From contig NC_003282.8 in the NCBI RefSeq assembly GCF_000002985.6, positions 4,340,001 to 4,404,000 on the forward strand: a DNA stretch of 64,000 bases, read 5' to 3'. The stretch comes from Caenorhabditis elegans. Its lineage: Eukaryota; Nematoda; Chromadorea; Rhabditida; Rhabditidae. The notes below the pieces were generated by a model, which had not been told where the DNA came from, searched no databases, and saw nothing but the letters and a program-made list of their open reading frames with translations. Position 1 is the first letter of the stretch, and every line of letters begins with the position of its first letter. The position numbers and the translations under genes are program-made. Below are positions 46,658-56,085 of the stretch, piece after piece.

Positions 46658-48765
46658 ATGTCGGTTTTGGAACAACTCAAAGGAGCATCAGTCGTTGTTG
46701 CGGATACTGGAGATTTTAATGGTAAAAATTTTGAACATTAAGAAAAAGTTCGAAAATGTGGTGAATAATTGATTTTTTTTGGCAGTTTTGAAAAAAAATT
46801 AAATTATCTGAAAATTCGATTTTTCTAGGAAGACCACTGTTATAATGTAAAAAACAGTAAATTTCTCGATTTTCAGATAGAAATCTGACTTTTTGAACTT
46901 TTTAAATTAATTTTTTTAGAGAAAAAAATACATATTTTCAAGAAGTTTCCAAAAAATTCGTTAAAACATTTTAAAAATAAATACTATTAAATTTTATGGA
47001 AGTATTGTAAATTTCTGGAATGTGCCATTTAAAAATTAGAATTTTTCAAAAATTCCAAAAAAAGCTGTGAAAAACTTTTTTTGGATAATTCGATGAATTC
47101 TCTTTTTTCTAAATTTTTGTAAATACTGGTGAAAAATATTTATTTTGAAAAAAATGTGTTTGCGCCTTTCAAAAGTACAGTACCCAGACGTTCCTTCAAT
47201 TTCGTTTTTTTTTTCATTTTTCAACGTTTTCTCTCAAGAATTTAGATGAAAAGCGTGAAAAATTAATTTAAAAAATCAGGAAATGGGTTACTGTAAGTCT
47301 TAAAGGCGCACACCTTTGTTTTTTTCCTCGATTTTGTGTAAAAAGTCAAAAATCGAAAAATAAAACTCGAATTTTCCAGTTGAAAAAAGTACTTTTTTCA
47401 AAAATTGTTCTCAAAAAATCGATTTTTTTCAGCGATCAAGGAATTCCAGCCAACAGATGCAACTACCAACCCATCGCTCATCCTGGCCGCCTCAAAAATG
47501 GAGCAATACGCAGCATTAATCGATCAATCAGTTGCCTACGCAAAAGAGCACGCCAGTGGACATCAAGAAGTGCTCCAAGCGGCTATGGATCGACTTTTTG
47601 TAGTTTTTGGAAAAGAAATCCTGAAAACTATTCCAGGAAGAGTTTCCACAGAAGTTGATGCTCGTCTTTCATTTGATACTCAAGCATCGATTGATCGGGC
47701 TCTTGGACTTATTGCTCAATACGAGAAGGAAGGAATCTCGAAGGATCGGATTCTTATCAAACTTGCTTCAACTTGGGAAGGAATTCGGGCTGCTAAGTAC
47801 GGCATTGGAGATTTTAGGAAAACTTTTCAGTTAAAAAACTTTTTTTTAAAAATCAAACTTGATGAAATTTTACCCATTTTTGATGATTTGCTTGGTTTAA
47901 AACACTACTAGTTTCGAAAAAATCAATTAAAAAACGAATTATACAAGATGAAATTGTTAAAAATTAACACATTTTAAATTAAAAACTAGAAATGCTTCGA
48001 TTTTTCTTGTAAATCACCTAAAATCTACGGACATACCTTTTCGAAACATACAAAGTCTCGTTTCTATTAGTTTTCTACTGAAAATCTACTCAATTGGACC
48101 CAAATTGACATTTTTCAAAAGAGTTTAAGGCATTAATTATAACGGAAATAGTTCAAAATCAGCAAAAAATTAAATTTTCAGATTCCTCGAATCTAAGCAC
48201 GGAATCCACTGCAACATGACACTGCTCTTCAACTTTGAGCAAGCAGTCGCGTGTGCCGAGTCAGGAGTCACCCTAATCTCGCCATTCGTCGGAAGAATCA
48301 TGGATTGGTTCGTGAAGAATACCGATCAGAAGGCCTACACTCGAAAAGACGATCCAGGAGTTGTCAGTGTTACTCGAATCTTTAATTATTACAAGAAATA
48401 CGACTATAAGACACAAGTGATGGCTGCCTCGTTCCGTAATACTGAAGAGATCAAGGGACTTGTTGGATGTGATCTTCTTACTATTTCTCCGGCTCTTCTG
48501 AAGCAACTTGCTGCGGAGACGGAACTTGCTCCAGTTGTGCTCTCCACTTCTCATGGTGAGCGGGAGATTTAATCAATTAAAAATTGCAATTTTTAATTAT
48601 TTTCCAGCCAAGACACTCGACCTGCCGAAAGTGAGCATTGACGAGAAGGCGTTCAGATGGGCTCTCAACGAGGACGCCATGGCCACCGAGAAGCTCGCCG
48701 AAGGAATCCGCAACTTTGCCAAAGACGCCAGAACTCTGGAGAAGCTTATCGAGGCAAAGATCTAA
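46658..48765 (+). CDS. tald-1: transaldolase
   Basis: Cytosolic enzyme of the non-oxidative pentose phosphate pathway. It moves a dihydroxyacetone unit from sedoheptulose 7-phosphate to glyceraldehyde 3-phosphate. Exons 46658-46721, 47433-47796, 48182-48555 and 48608-48765 give 319 aa, the usual length for the family. The N-terminal signature D-A-T-T-N-P-S is at residues 30-36. The Schiff-base lysine is in [11 protein letters not shown] (K131). [12 protein letters not shown] and [10 protein letters not shown] follow, both invariant in eukaryotic transaldolases. The second donor (GTACGG at 47797) is weak but is required by the frame and by the expected A-A-K-F-L-E-S junction. It lies 406 bp downstream of mdn-1 on the same strand. 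Confidence 0.96.
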
Positions 48766-49175
48766 ATTGTATTGATTGATGTATTTGTCGTGCTTACTAG
48801 TTTTCCCCAATTTCATCAGTGTTGTGATTTCCCCTTAAATATTTCGTTACGTATTTTAATGAACCCTTATGTAATTTAAAGAGCACTGTAAAGGCAAGAT
48901 ACACAAAATAGCCGAACTCTTATCGCACTCTGCAAGTTTCTGGACAGTTGTGGCTGTGACACCCGGAATTGAACCCAACTAGAATTGTTCAGTGAAACCA
49001 TATCGCAGACAACCAGCAAGCTCCAAGACAACGACGAACTAGGGAGACACTTCTCGGGAAAACTGTTCTCAACAATATCCAACAAGACCGATCCAAATGA
49101 GTACCACGAAGACTACCAATTATTGAAAAAGATACAAGCTTTGAATAACAAGTTTTTATTATCAACAAAAACAAT
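48766..49175 (+). other. gap between tald-1 and rpl-7A; unexplained open segment at 48985-49179
   Basis: Less AT-rich than typical intergenic DNA here. A frame at 48985-49179 (+) reads S-E-T-I-S-Q-T-T-S-K-L-Q and then K-T-D-P-N-E-Y-H-E-D-Y-Q-L-L-K-K. An acceptor-like TTGTTCAG ends at about 48984. No partner exon or domain is recognised, and it overlaps the 3' end of rpl-7A on the other strand. Confidence 0.4.
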
Positions 49176-50565
49176 TTAGAGCTTTCCAAGATCACGGGCA
49201 CGAGCGCGCTCGATCTTGAGCTTCTTGGCATCAGACTTGGCGGACATGACACCTCCTCCCCAGTGCTTGCGGATCTCCTCGTGACGCTCGCTGAAGTTGT
49301 TGTTGACGGTCTCGACGAGCTTGTTCAAGGCAGATTTGTCCTCTCTGAATACAAAGAAATAATTATTTGCTCAAGAAACTATAGAATCTGAAACTTACGG
49401 GTTGACATCGACGAGAGCAACAGCGGCGGTGGTCTTTCTGCGGACGACGGTTCCGAGGGAAGCCTTTCCCTTGATGATGGCGTATGGAACGTTGTACTTT
49501 CTGCAGAGGGCTGGAAGGTGGAGCACGATCTCGAGTGGGTTGACGTCGTGAGCGATGAGAACCAATTGAGCTCTGCGGGTCTCGACGAGTCTGGTGATGG
49601 TGTTGACTCCGTGGCGAACGGTGTTTGGTCTCTTGGTGACCTCCTCCTTCTTTCCAGCAGCGCGAGCCTCGGCACGAGCACGGAGACGGTTCTTCTTGGC
49701 CTCGGTCGACTCCGGGCGGTACTTGTCCAAGAGCTTGAAGGCTTGTCTAGCTGAAAACAGAAAATTACCACTGGAAACATAACAGCGTAAAGTCAAAAGC
49801 CTTACTTCACCTATCAGAGTAAATGCGTCAGTGCAAAGCTCAAGGCTTGCTTATAGTACATGACTCTGATAAAAAATTAGCTATACCAACCGGACTGGCT
49901 GTCAAGAGCGGTTCTGAACTGGTTGATGGTTGGTGGAACCTTCAGGCGCTTCTGGAGAATGGCGGATTGACGCTGGAGACGGATGTACTTTGGCCATTTG
50001 ACGAATCGGGTGACGTCCTTCTTTGGCTGGATGTCTTGTCCTGTAAAAAGATTTAATTATAATAAAATCTTGGAACGTTTTTAGGATATTTGTAATTTGC
50101 ATGGTTTGTCCTAACCGTCACGGACCCATAGGATCTACGGAAGGATAAGGAATATGCAATCCAGCCCGGGCATCTCAAATAGCGGTAGAGGGCCACACAG
50201 ACTGTTGGTATACGACAAGGTGGATCGGAGTCAACTTTACAGAAAGCCCCCGATGCTCCACTAAGAAAAGCAATCAACCCCGAAGAGGATCGCTAGTCAC
50301 ATGTCGAGAGAAACTACGAATTGTTTCGAAACGTACCGATGTTGAAGTTGCGAGCTCTCTTCTCGAAGAGTGGGTTCTTCACTTCCTTCTGGACTTGAGT
50401 TTGGGCACGAATGTGCGCCGGAACAGCGGCGACTTTCTTCTTGATAACCTTCTTGCTAGGCTGAAACAGGAAAATTATATAATTTAACATAAAAATTGGG
50501 AAAATTTGCATAAAACTATGACAAAAATGACAAGTTTAATGCAAATTAAGAAAAAACTCACCATC
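49176..50565 (-). CDS. rpl-7A: 60S ribosomal protein L7a (eL8)
   Basis: Structural protein of the large cytosolic ribosomal subunit. Exons on the complement: 50563-50565 (ATG only), 50337-50460, 49891-50040, 49399-49750 and 49176-49344; 265 aa, the family's normal length. The basic N-terminus starts [11 protein letters not shown] conserved [14 protein letters not shown] block follows, then the L7Ae/L30e RNA-binding fold with signature [11 protein letters not shown] at about 158-168 and G-K-A-S-L-G-T-V-V. The protein ends A-R-D-L-G-K-L. Codon use is strongly biased (AAG, GTC, ATC), as expected of a highly expressed gene. The two middle introns contain GC-richer blocks listed as candidate ncRNAs. 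Confidence 0.97.
49800..49880 (-). ncRNA. candidate structured RNA in rpl-7A intron 3
   Basis: TATCAGAGT and ACTCTGATA (9 perfect pairs) enclose about 44 bases whose middle can pair again (GCAAAGC with GCTTGC). The outline of lower stem, internal loop and upper stem is that of one hairpin of an H/ACA snoRNA, and ribosomal-protein introns are common snoRNA hosts. No convincing H box or ACA was found on the host strand, and the fold is equally possible on the other strand. Confidence 0.25.
50085..50310 (-). ncRNA. candidate ncRNA-like GC-rich block in rpl-7A intron 2
   Basis: About 225 bp, markedly more GC-rich than ordinary introns in this window and not matching any repeat seen elsewhere here. 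It has short inverted words (TCCTA/TAGGA around CCGTCACGG). Host-gene type and base composition fit an intron-encoded small RNA, but no box motifs were identified with confidence, so the class and ends are unknown. Confidence 0.3.
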
Positions 50566-50867
50566 TTGTATGGACGACGGGCCCAAAAGTAAAATGAGCG
50601 ACGATTTTTAGGCCAAGGACAGTCGTTGACTGAGTATTCAACGTTTGATAGTCAGTAGCGAAATGTGTGCGGCAGGGCGCACATGCTGCGCCTTTTGCGC
50701 GCGCTGTTTGAAATTGAGTTTTTTGTCTTAAAATTCGCGAAAACGAAACAACATTTTCGAGTTTTCAACTCAGAAAACGCTTTTTGGATCATTTTTGTCG
50801 TTGGACCTTGCTTAATAATTTTTTATATATTCCACATGTAGATTTTCAGCGACTTAAAACTACTCCA
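50566..50867. promoter_or_regulatory. divergent promoter region, rpl-7A and SET-domain gene
   Basis: About 300 bp separates the two start codons, which face away from each other, so both promoters must lie here or overlap. The rpl-7A side is pyrimidine/GC-richer, with GGCAGGGCGCACATGCTGCG and TTTTGCGCGCGCTG near 50670-50705. On the other side GATTTTCAG at 50841-50849 is an acceptor for trans-splicing 18 bp before the SET-gene ATG. Confidence 0.5.
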
Positions 50868-53154
50868 ATGCCTGTAGATGCCGAGAAATTAAAATCTAAG
50901 GCCCAAAAAAGATCCATAGGAGAAAACGGTATGTTAATTTTTTTTTCTGATAGCATGATAACAATATTATTGATTTTTTTAAATATTCAGACGACAAATC
51001 ATCCAATGCGGAACCTCCAAGGAAAAGATCCAAGGCAATGCGGCTACCGACAGATGATGAAGACGCGAAGTATGTCGAGACGAAGCGTGCGCTGAAAAAA
51101 TATTCAGCTGACAAAACATCGGAAATGTTACGTGTGATAAAATTCGCTTTCAAAGCACCTCCTTTCAAGTTGGAACTTCCAGTGTATTTGCGATACTCCT
51201 CATATCAGTTGTCAAGTTATCGCGATCGTTGCCAGCTACTCAAGGATAATTCAGAATTGACAAGGATCAATGTGGAGCCGAACATAATAACACTGAACGC
51301 TCATTTGAATCTGCTGGAGAGAATTCGCGATGATCCCGAGCTGAACACGTATTATGAGTACCAAGAGACTGAAAACAAGGATCTCGGGCGGTGCATGCGC
51401 TTCATAGCCCAGCGGATAGTAATGGCCAGGACTAACAATAATTTGATGAAGCATTTGCTGGCAGAACAGGGCACATCGACGGAAATCACCCCCGAGTAAG
51501 CATAAATGTTCTTTTTCTTACTGAAAATCGAAAATATGGAGGATTTTCAGAAGTCTACAGGAATATTTCCCAGCTTACGAGCCGCCGAAAAACAGGATAC
51601 GGATAAAATCGAACCTCACATTCAACGAGAATGACGTCATTCCAGTGTATTCGGATCTTGAAGGCGAGACTTTAGAGTCTCTGGAGATTCCGGTAACCCT
51701 TACCTACGACTACACTGACGTGAACATGGTCGATCAGTTCACAGAGCCCAATTTAACGAAAGCGATCATAATGTCTGAGGAAAACGGAGAAAATATGGTT
51801 TGTAGCATTTTTTTAAATTCATTTTTCACAGCAAAAAAATCGTATTTTTATTCAGATACGGTGTACATGTTGCTCTTCAAAGCCGATTGTCCCTTGCTAC
51901 GAGAACGAAAAATGCCCGTGCTTCATTATGAACCAGCGCATGCAAGGATTTCAAATACCACGGGAGGGTTGTGGAAAAACTGAATTCGTATGTGGATGAA
52001 GCTTCAGGAATTCTAGAAAACGAGCCGATATGGCATGATTTTCCGATATTTTTTATTGAAATTTTGTGCGAAAATATAGTGTCTGAAAGTGGAAAATTGC
52101 CGGGAAAGACAACTTTCGAGCACTTTTTCAGTTGTTTCAAGCTAAATAAAAGTAATTTTCAGATAAAACAGGCGTTTTTCTGTGGTTTATCACTTAACTT
52201 TAATGAAAAATGTTGGGAGAACATGCCAAATTGGTTCATTTTGTAGAATCGCCCTTTCTGCTCTTCTAACCCTTTGAAATTTCAGACATCCTTCAAACCC
52301 ATCTACTTCTTCAACCCGAAGGATCATTACTACGATCACGCCGGGTTCGCGTGCTCCGAGCTTTGCGGATGCGGTGGAAAATGCACCAACAATTCAATGT
52401 TATTGCCGCACAAGAAGCTCTTCCCGCTCGAAATATACCGAAATGATCCGGCCGTCGGATTCGTTGTCCGCTCAACAGTCATGATTCCGGCTGGCACGCC
52501 ACTCATGGAGTTTACGGGCGAGATTGTCGAGCTGAAGAATATGGAGCTCGATAATAGAGACTACGCGTATCAAATCACGTATAGCGACGATGTAAAGTTC
52601 CGGAGGCTTCTCCAGGAGGTGAAATTCAGCAAGGAATACACGAAGCTTCTCGAAAAATTGTCTAGAAAAAGGTTCTTCATCGATCCGAAAATTCACGGAA
52701 ATGTTGCGCGAACTGTCGGGCACGCTTGTGCTCCAAACATGGAAGTTGTCCGAGTTTTCCAGAAAAGTCTTTCCCCGGCTCATCTGCATCTGGTACTTGT
52801 CACACTGGAAGATGTATTCCCTTCCGTTCCGGTAAAACTTTGATTTTCATGTGAAAAATTATCTAAATATTTAGTTATTTTTCAGCTAACAATTGACTAC
52901 GGAAAGACGTACACGGACGTCCTGAAAGATCGTTGTCGATGTAGAACTTTTGCGTGCCGACGTGGCGAACATGTGAAAACATATAAAAATTTCGAAACGG
53001 CCCAGGTAATGAATTACTAAATTAAAACCCAATTAAAAATTTTTTAAAACAATTTCAGCTTGCTCACTGCCTGAAAAAGATCCACGACACTCGGTACGAT
53101 AAATGGAACAAGGATATAGGAAAAGAAGATCGCGACTTGGCCAAGAAAAAATGA
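50868..53154 (+). CDS. set-21: SET-domain histone lysine methyltransferase (pre-SET, SET, post-SET)
   Basis: Exons 50868-50928, 50991-51495, 51551-51797, 51856-51987, 52286-52831, 52886-53005 and 53059-53154 give 568 aa. The N-terminus is Lys/Arg-rich with a nuclear localisation-like P-P-R-K-R-S-K. A Cys-rich pre-SET stretch has C274, C276, C277, C285, C291, C293, C310 and continues C-S-E-L-C-G-C-G-G-K-C, then the SET domain (about 350-505). The cofactor/active-site block reads G-N-V-A-R-T-V-G-H-A-C-A-P-N at about 453-466 (usual form N-x-x-R-F-x-N-H-S-C), so the usual N-H-S is G-H-A. The catalytic-tyrosine block is L-T-I-D-Y-G at 498-503. Post-SET is C-R-C-R-T-F-A-C at 514-521. This architecture is that of nuclear H3 methyltransferases of the SUV39 type. 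set-21 is from memory of its position beside rpl-7A; target residue not deducible. Confidence 0.85.
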
Positions 53155-54420
53155 AAAAATGTCATTTTAAATACGTATTTTGTCTGTACATGATTTCTCC
53201 ACAATATTTCCCCACGGTTCTAACTTTTAAAGCAATCTTCCTATGTTCTAATGTATTCTGATGTTTCTGTTGTCAAATAATTCCCCCAAAAATCATCTGA
53301 TCTCGTATTAACACGCTTTTTTCTCCAATCTGTTATATTTGTTGTCATTTTCTATTGACTTGTACATGTTTTTTTTCCTTTTAAATTGAATTTTTCTTTT
53401 TTTTTTGTTCTCCAATTTTTATCTTATTTAATGCTAGAAATTGCTGCATTTTCATATTTATTTGATTCATTTCTCTTGGAAAATACGCCTAAGAACTTAG
53501 CTCGCTGCGAAGTCCCAATTGGTTACATGTGTGCGCCTTTAAAGGGTACTGTATCGTTTTTAGTATTATTTCGACGTCGGTGAAGATACTTTAGTGGTTT
53601 TTAAAATTAGAAGCTCGGAATTTTCAGGCATAATTAATTAATTTGTGTTCCGGAGCTTGAGGTTGCAGAATTTTCACGTTTTAGTCCGTTCTCTGGGAAA
53701 AGTTTTCCAAAAACCCTGAGTTTCGCTGCGAGACCCAACCGAACACATGTGTGCGCCTTTAAAGGGTACTGTACATTTTTTTTAGTTTTTCGGCTTCACT
53801 GACGATATTTTTATCCATTTTGTGCTTTTGAAACGGATAAGCTTTGAATTTCGAGCCAAAATTCAAATTATGTGCTCTGGTGAAGACGATTTTAATATTT
53901 TTTATGGAAAATTCAAATTGCAGCACCAATTTTCCCCAAATCAAAACTCAAAAAAGTGAAAAATCAATAGTTTTCCAAGAATTCGAACATTTTTTTTAAA
54001 ATCAAACATCGCCCACCATTTTCCCAATTTTTTTCTTTTTTTCTTCCGCTTCCCATCGCTCTTTTCTCCGTCAATCATCCACCCGACTATAACGGAAAAG
54101 AAGCCAATTTCTGCCCCGAGCTCCCCCCTTCCCGATCAATCGTTCATCAGTCCGAATCGATTTTCTGCGTCTCTTGGTCTTTGCCGATCTCTCGCCGCCG
54201 TCAATTTTTTTTTCAACCAGTCCTCCTCGTCCCTCCCGTCACTTTTCGTTCATTCTGCCAATATTCTGTTCTCCACGTATTTTTAAAACTTTTTGAATTT
54301 TTCGTGCTCTAGTTCACCCGAAATTTGAAATTTTCCCGTTTATTTTCTCTTTTTTCCGGCTCCGCTTATTTCTATTTTTTTGAAGCCCAAAAAAATCAGA
54401 ATTTTCCAGAACTTGGGCTA
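53155..54420. other. non-coding, 3' UTR of SET gene and T-rich DNA
   Basis: No convincing coding sequence. It contains two copies of TGTGTGCGCCTTTAAAGGG followed by TACTGTA, at about 53528-53553 and 53748-53773. A C/T-rich stretch at about 54010-54280 is rich in TCGCCGCCGTC and CCTCCTCGTCCCTCCCG words. Confidence 0.55.
53500..53773. repeat. two copies of a CGCCTTTAAAGGGTACTGTA repeat
   Basis: Direct copies about 220 bp apart, each preceded by GCTGCGA(A/G)... and CACATGTGTGCG text. The same word occurs at about 62095 (+), inverted at about 62175-62200 and 63465-63485, and in weaker form at about 47160 and 47290 in tald-1 intron 1. A dispersed repeat; family not named. Confidence 0.6.
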
Positions 54421-55218
54421 ATCGTTACCACGTGGAGGCGGGAACGATCAAATACGGGAGGATTCTTGGGTGATAGGTAGGTGATTTTTAGTGTTGAATT
54501 TCATAATATTGCATGCGATCGCTGGGCGTTCCTCAGAGTTGTTTCTAGAAAAACAAAAAGAAACCAGAGTTTCTCATTGTAAAATCACATTTCGAGACTT
54601 TTCCCCCTGAAAATTGACAATTTTCGAGTGTTTCGCATCAAAAATCCGCCCCGCTGTGGTGCTCTTTGCGTTCTCATGAATAAGTAACACCAAATTCGTG
54701 ATGGAATTCAATCCGACCCCCGAATGTTATCTTTTCGGGTTTTTTTTGTCCATAATCCGGGCTGCTTATCCATTTTAATCTCCTATTCAAGCTCCGAGCT
54801 CTCTCTGCACTTGAATTGTCTTTTTTTCCAAGAAAAAAGGTTCACCAACCTATTTAATTATTGAACATTTCGACACACATGTCTAGAACAAAATGGCTAG
54901 TCAGCTAGACACATCCGGAGCCACCGAACCTACGTGATAATGTCAGGCTTCCGTTCAAAAGTTTGGATATTAATGTTTTTTTCGGAAGAAATTCATTTAT
55001 TCATTTTTTTAATCGGCTTTGAGATGTTTCATAATCCCTTCATCTAGAAATTTTAATCCTAATTATTGGGAAAAAAAAACACATAGTTTAAACTCGTGTT
55101 CAATTTTTTCTAATTAAATGCATTTTTGAGGCTTTATTTTTGGAAAATTAGAAATTTTGCTCCCAAATAGCCCAGATCTTTGAAGTGGACTCGAATTTTT
55201 CGATTTGGTTCCATTTTC

Positions 55219-55810
55219 GCACGTGGTGCCAGACTGTTCCATAACGGTTTGATCTACAAAAAATGCGGGAACTTTTTGCCTTAAAAATGTGACGTCAGCA
55301 CGTTCTCTAGTGTTTTAGGTGCAGATTTGAGAATTTGTGGTTTTTAAACAGAAAGTACATTAAAAGCGTTCAAGGCTGGGACCAAAAAACAATTTTTGGT
55401 TTTGACTTTGGGCCAAAATTTGAAATTTTCGAAAAACCAAAAAAAAATTTTGATGCCTGAATTTTTTTTAAAAAACCGTGAAAAAGCGAACATTTTTTGG
55501 TTTTTTTGGTTTCGAAAAAACAAAAAATATTTTTTTCGTCAAAATTCCAAAAAAAAAAACCAAAAAAGTCCCAGTCCTGTTAGCGATTTGAATCCTAAAC
55601 ACAGGAAAAATAGCGAAAATGGTCCTGTTTTGGCCAAATGTTGTAAATTCCGCGTAGTGTCAGGCTGTCCCATTACGGTTTGATCTACAAAAAATGCGGG
55701 AATTTTTCGCCCGAAAAAGTGTGACGTATCAGTTGAGAACTCGGCGTCTCTTCTCCCGCATTTTTGTAGATCTACGTAGATCAAGCCGAAATGATACACT
55801 CTGACATCAC
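55219..55810. mobile_element. MITE-like repeats with ACGGTTTGATCTACAAAAA words
   Basis: A first copy of ACGGTTTGATCTACAAAAAA, ATGCGGGAAC and GTGACGTCAGCACGTTCTC is at 55245-55315. A second copy is at 55674-55735, followed by an inverted partner (CCCGCATTTTTGTAGATC, GATCAAGCCGAAATGATACAC, TCTGACATCACG) to about 55810. Typical nematode fold-back repeat. Confidence 0.65.
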
Positions 55811-56065
55811 GTGAATTCCTGTACAAAAATGCAGGAACCCTTCTTCTCGAGGAGTTCGCCAGCTTCGAAGATTAACATATGGCCGTGCCAGAGGTTTTCC
55901 AAGGCCACTCTTACATTTTTTTTTTCGAGTTGTTAAGCCGGTATTTTGTGGTTTTTCACAGGAAATCCACTCAAATTTGATTCACTGCTATCCCATTGAG
56001 CTTCATCTATTGTTGTGTAAAGCCAAAAATGCTCCACATTCAATGCTCGATGGAAAGCTGCGAAG

Positions 56066-56085
56066 ATATATATATATATATATAT
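56066..56085. repeat. TA microsatellite
   Basis: About ten consecutive AT units at 56068-56085. Confidence 0.8.

Noticed and set aside
48955..48990. tRNA-like B-box (GGGTTCAATTCCGGG on the minus strand)
   Set aside because: The five-base T-arm stem does not pair in any register, and no A-box, anticodon arm or acceptor stem is found upstream.
50462..50469. CTGTTTCA on the minus strand as a piRNA promoter motif
   Set aside because: It is the polypyrimidine/AG acceptor of rpl-7A exon 2, which explains the match.
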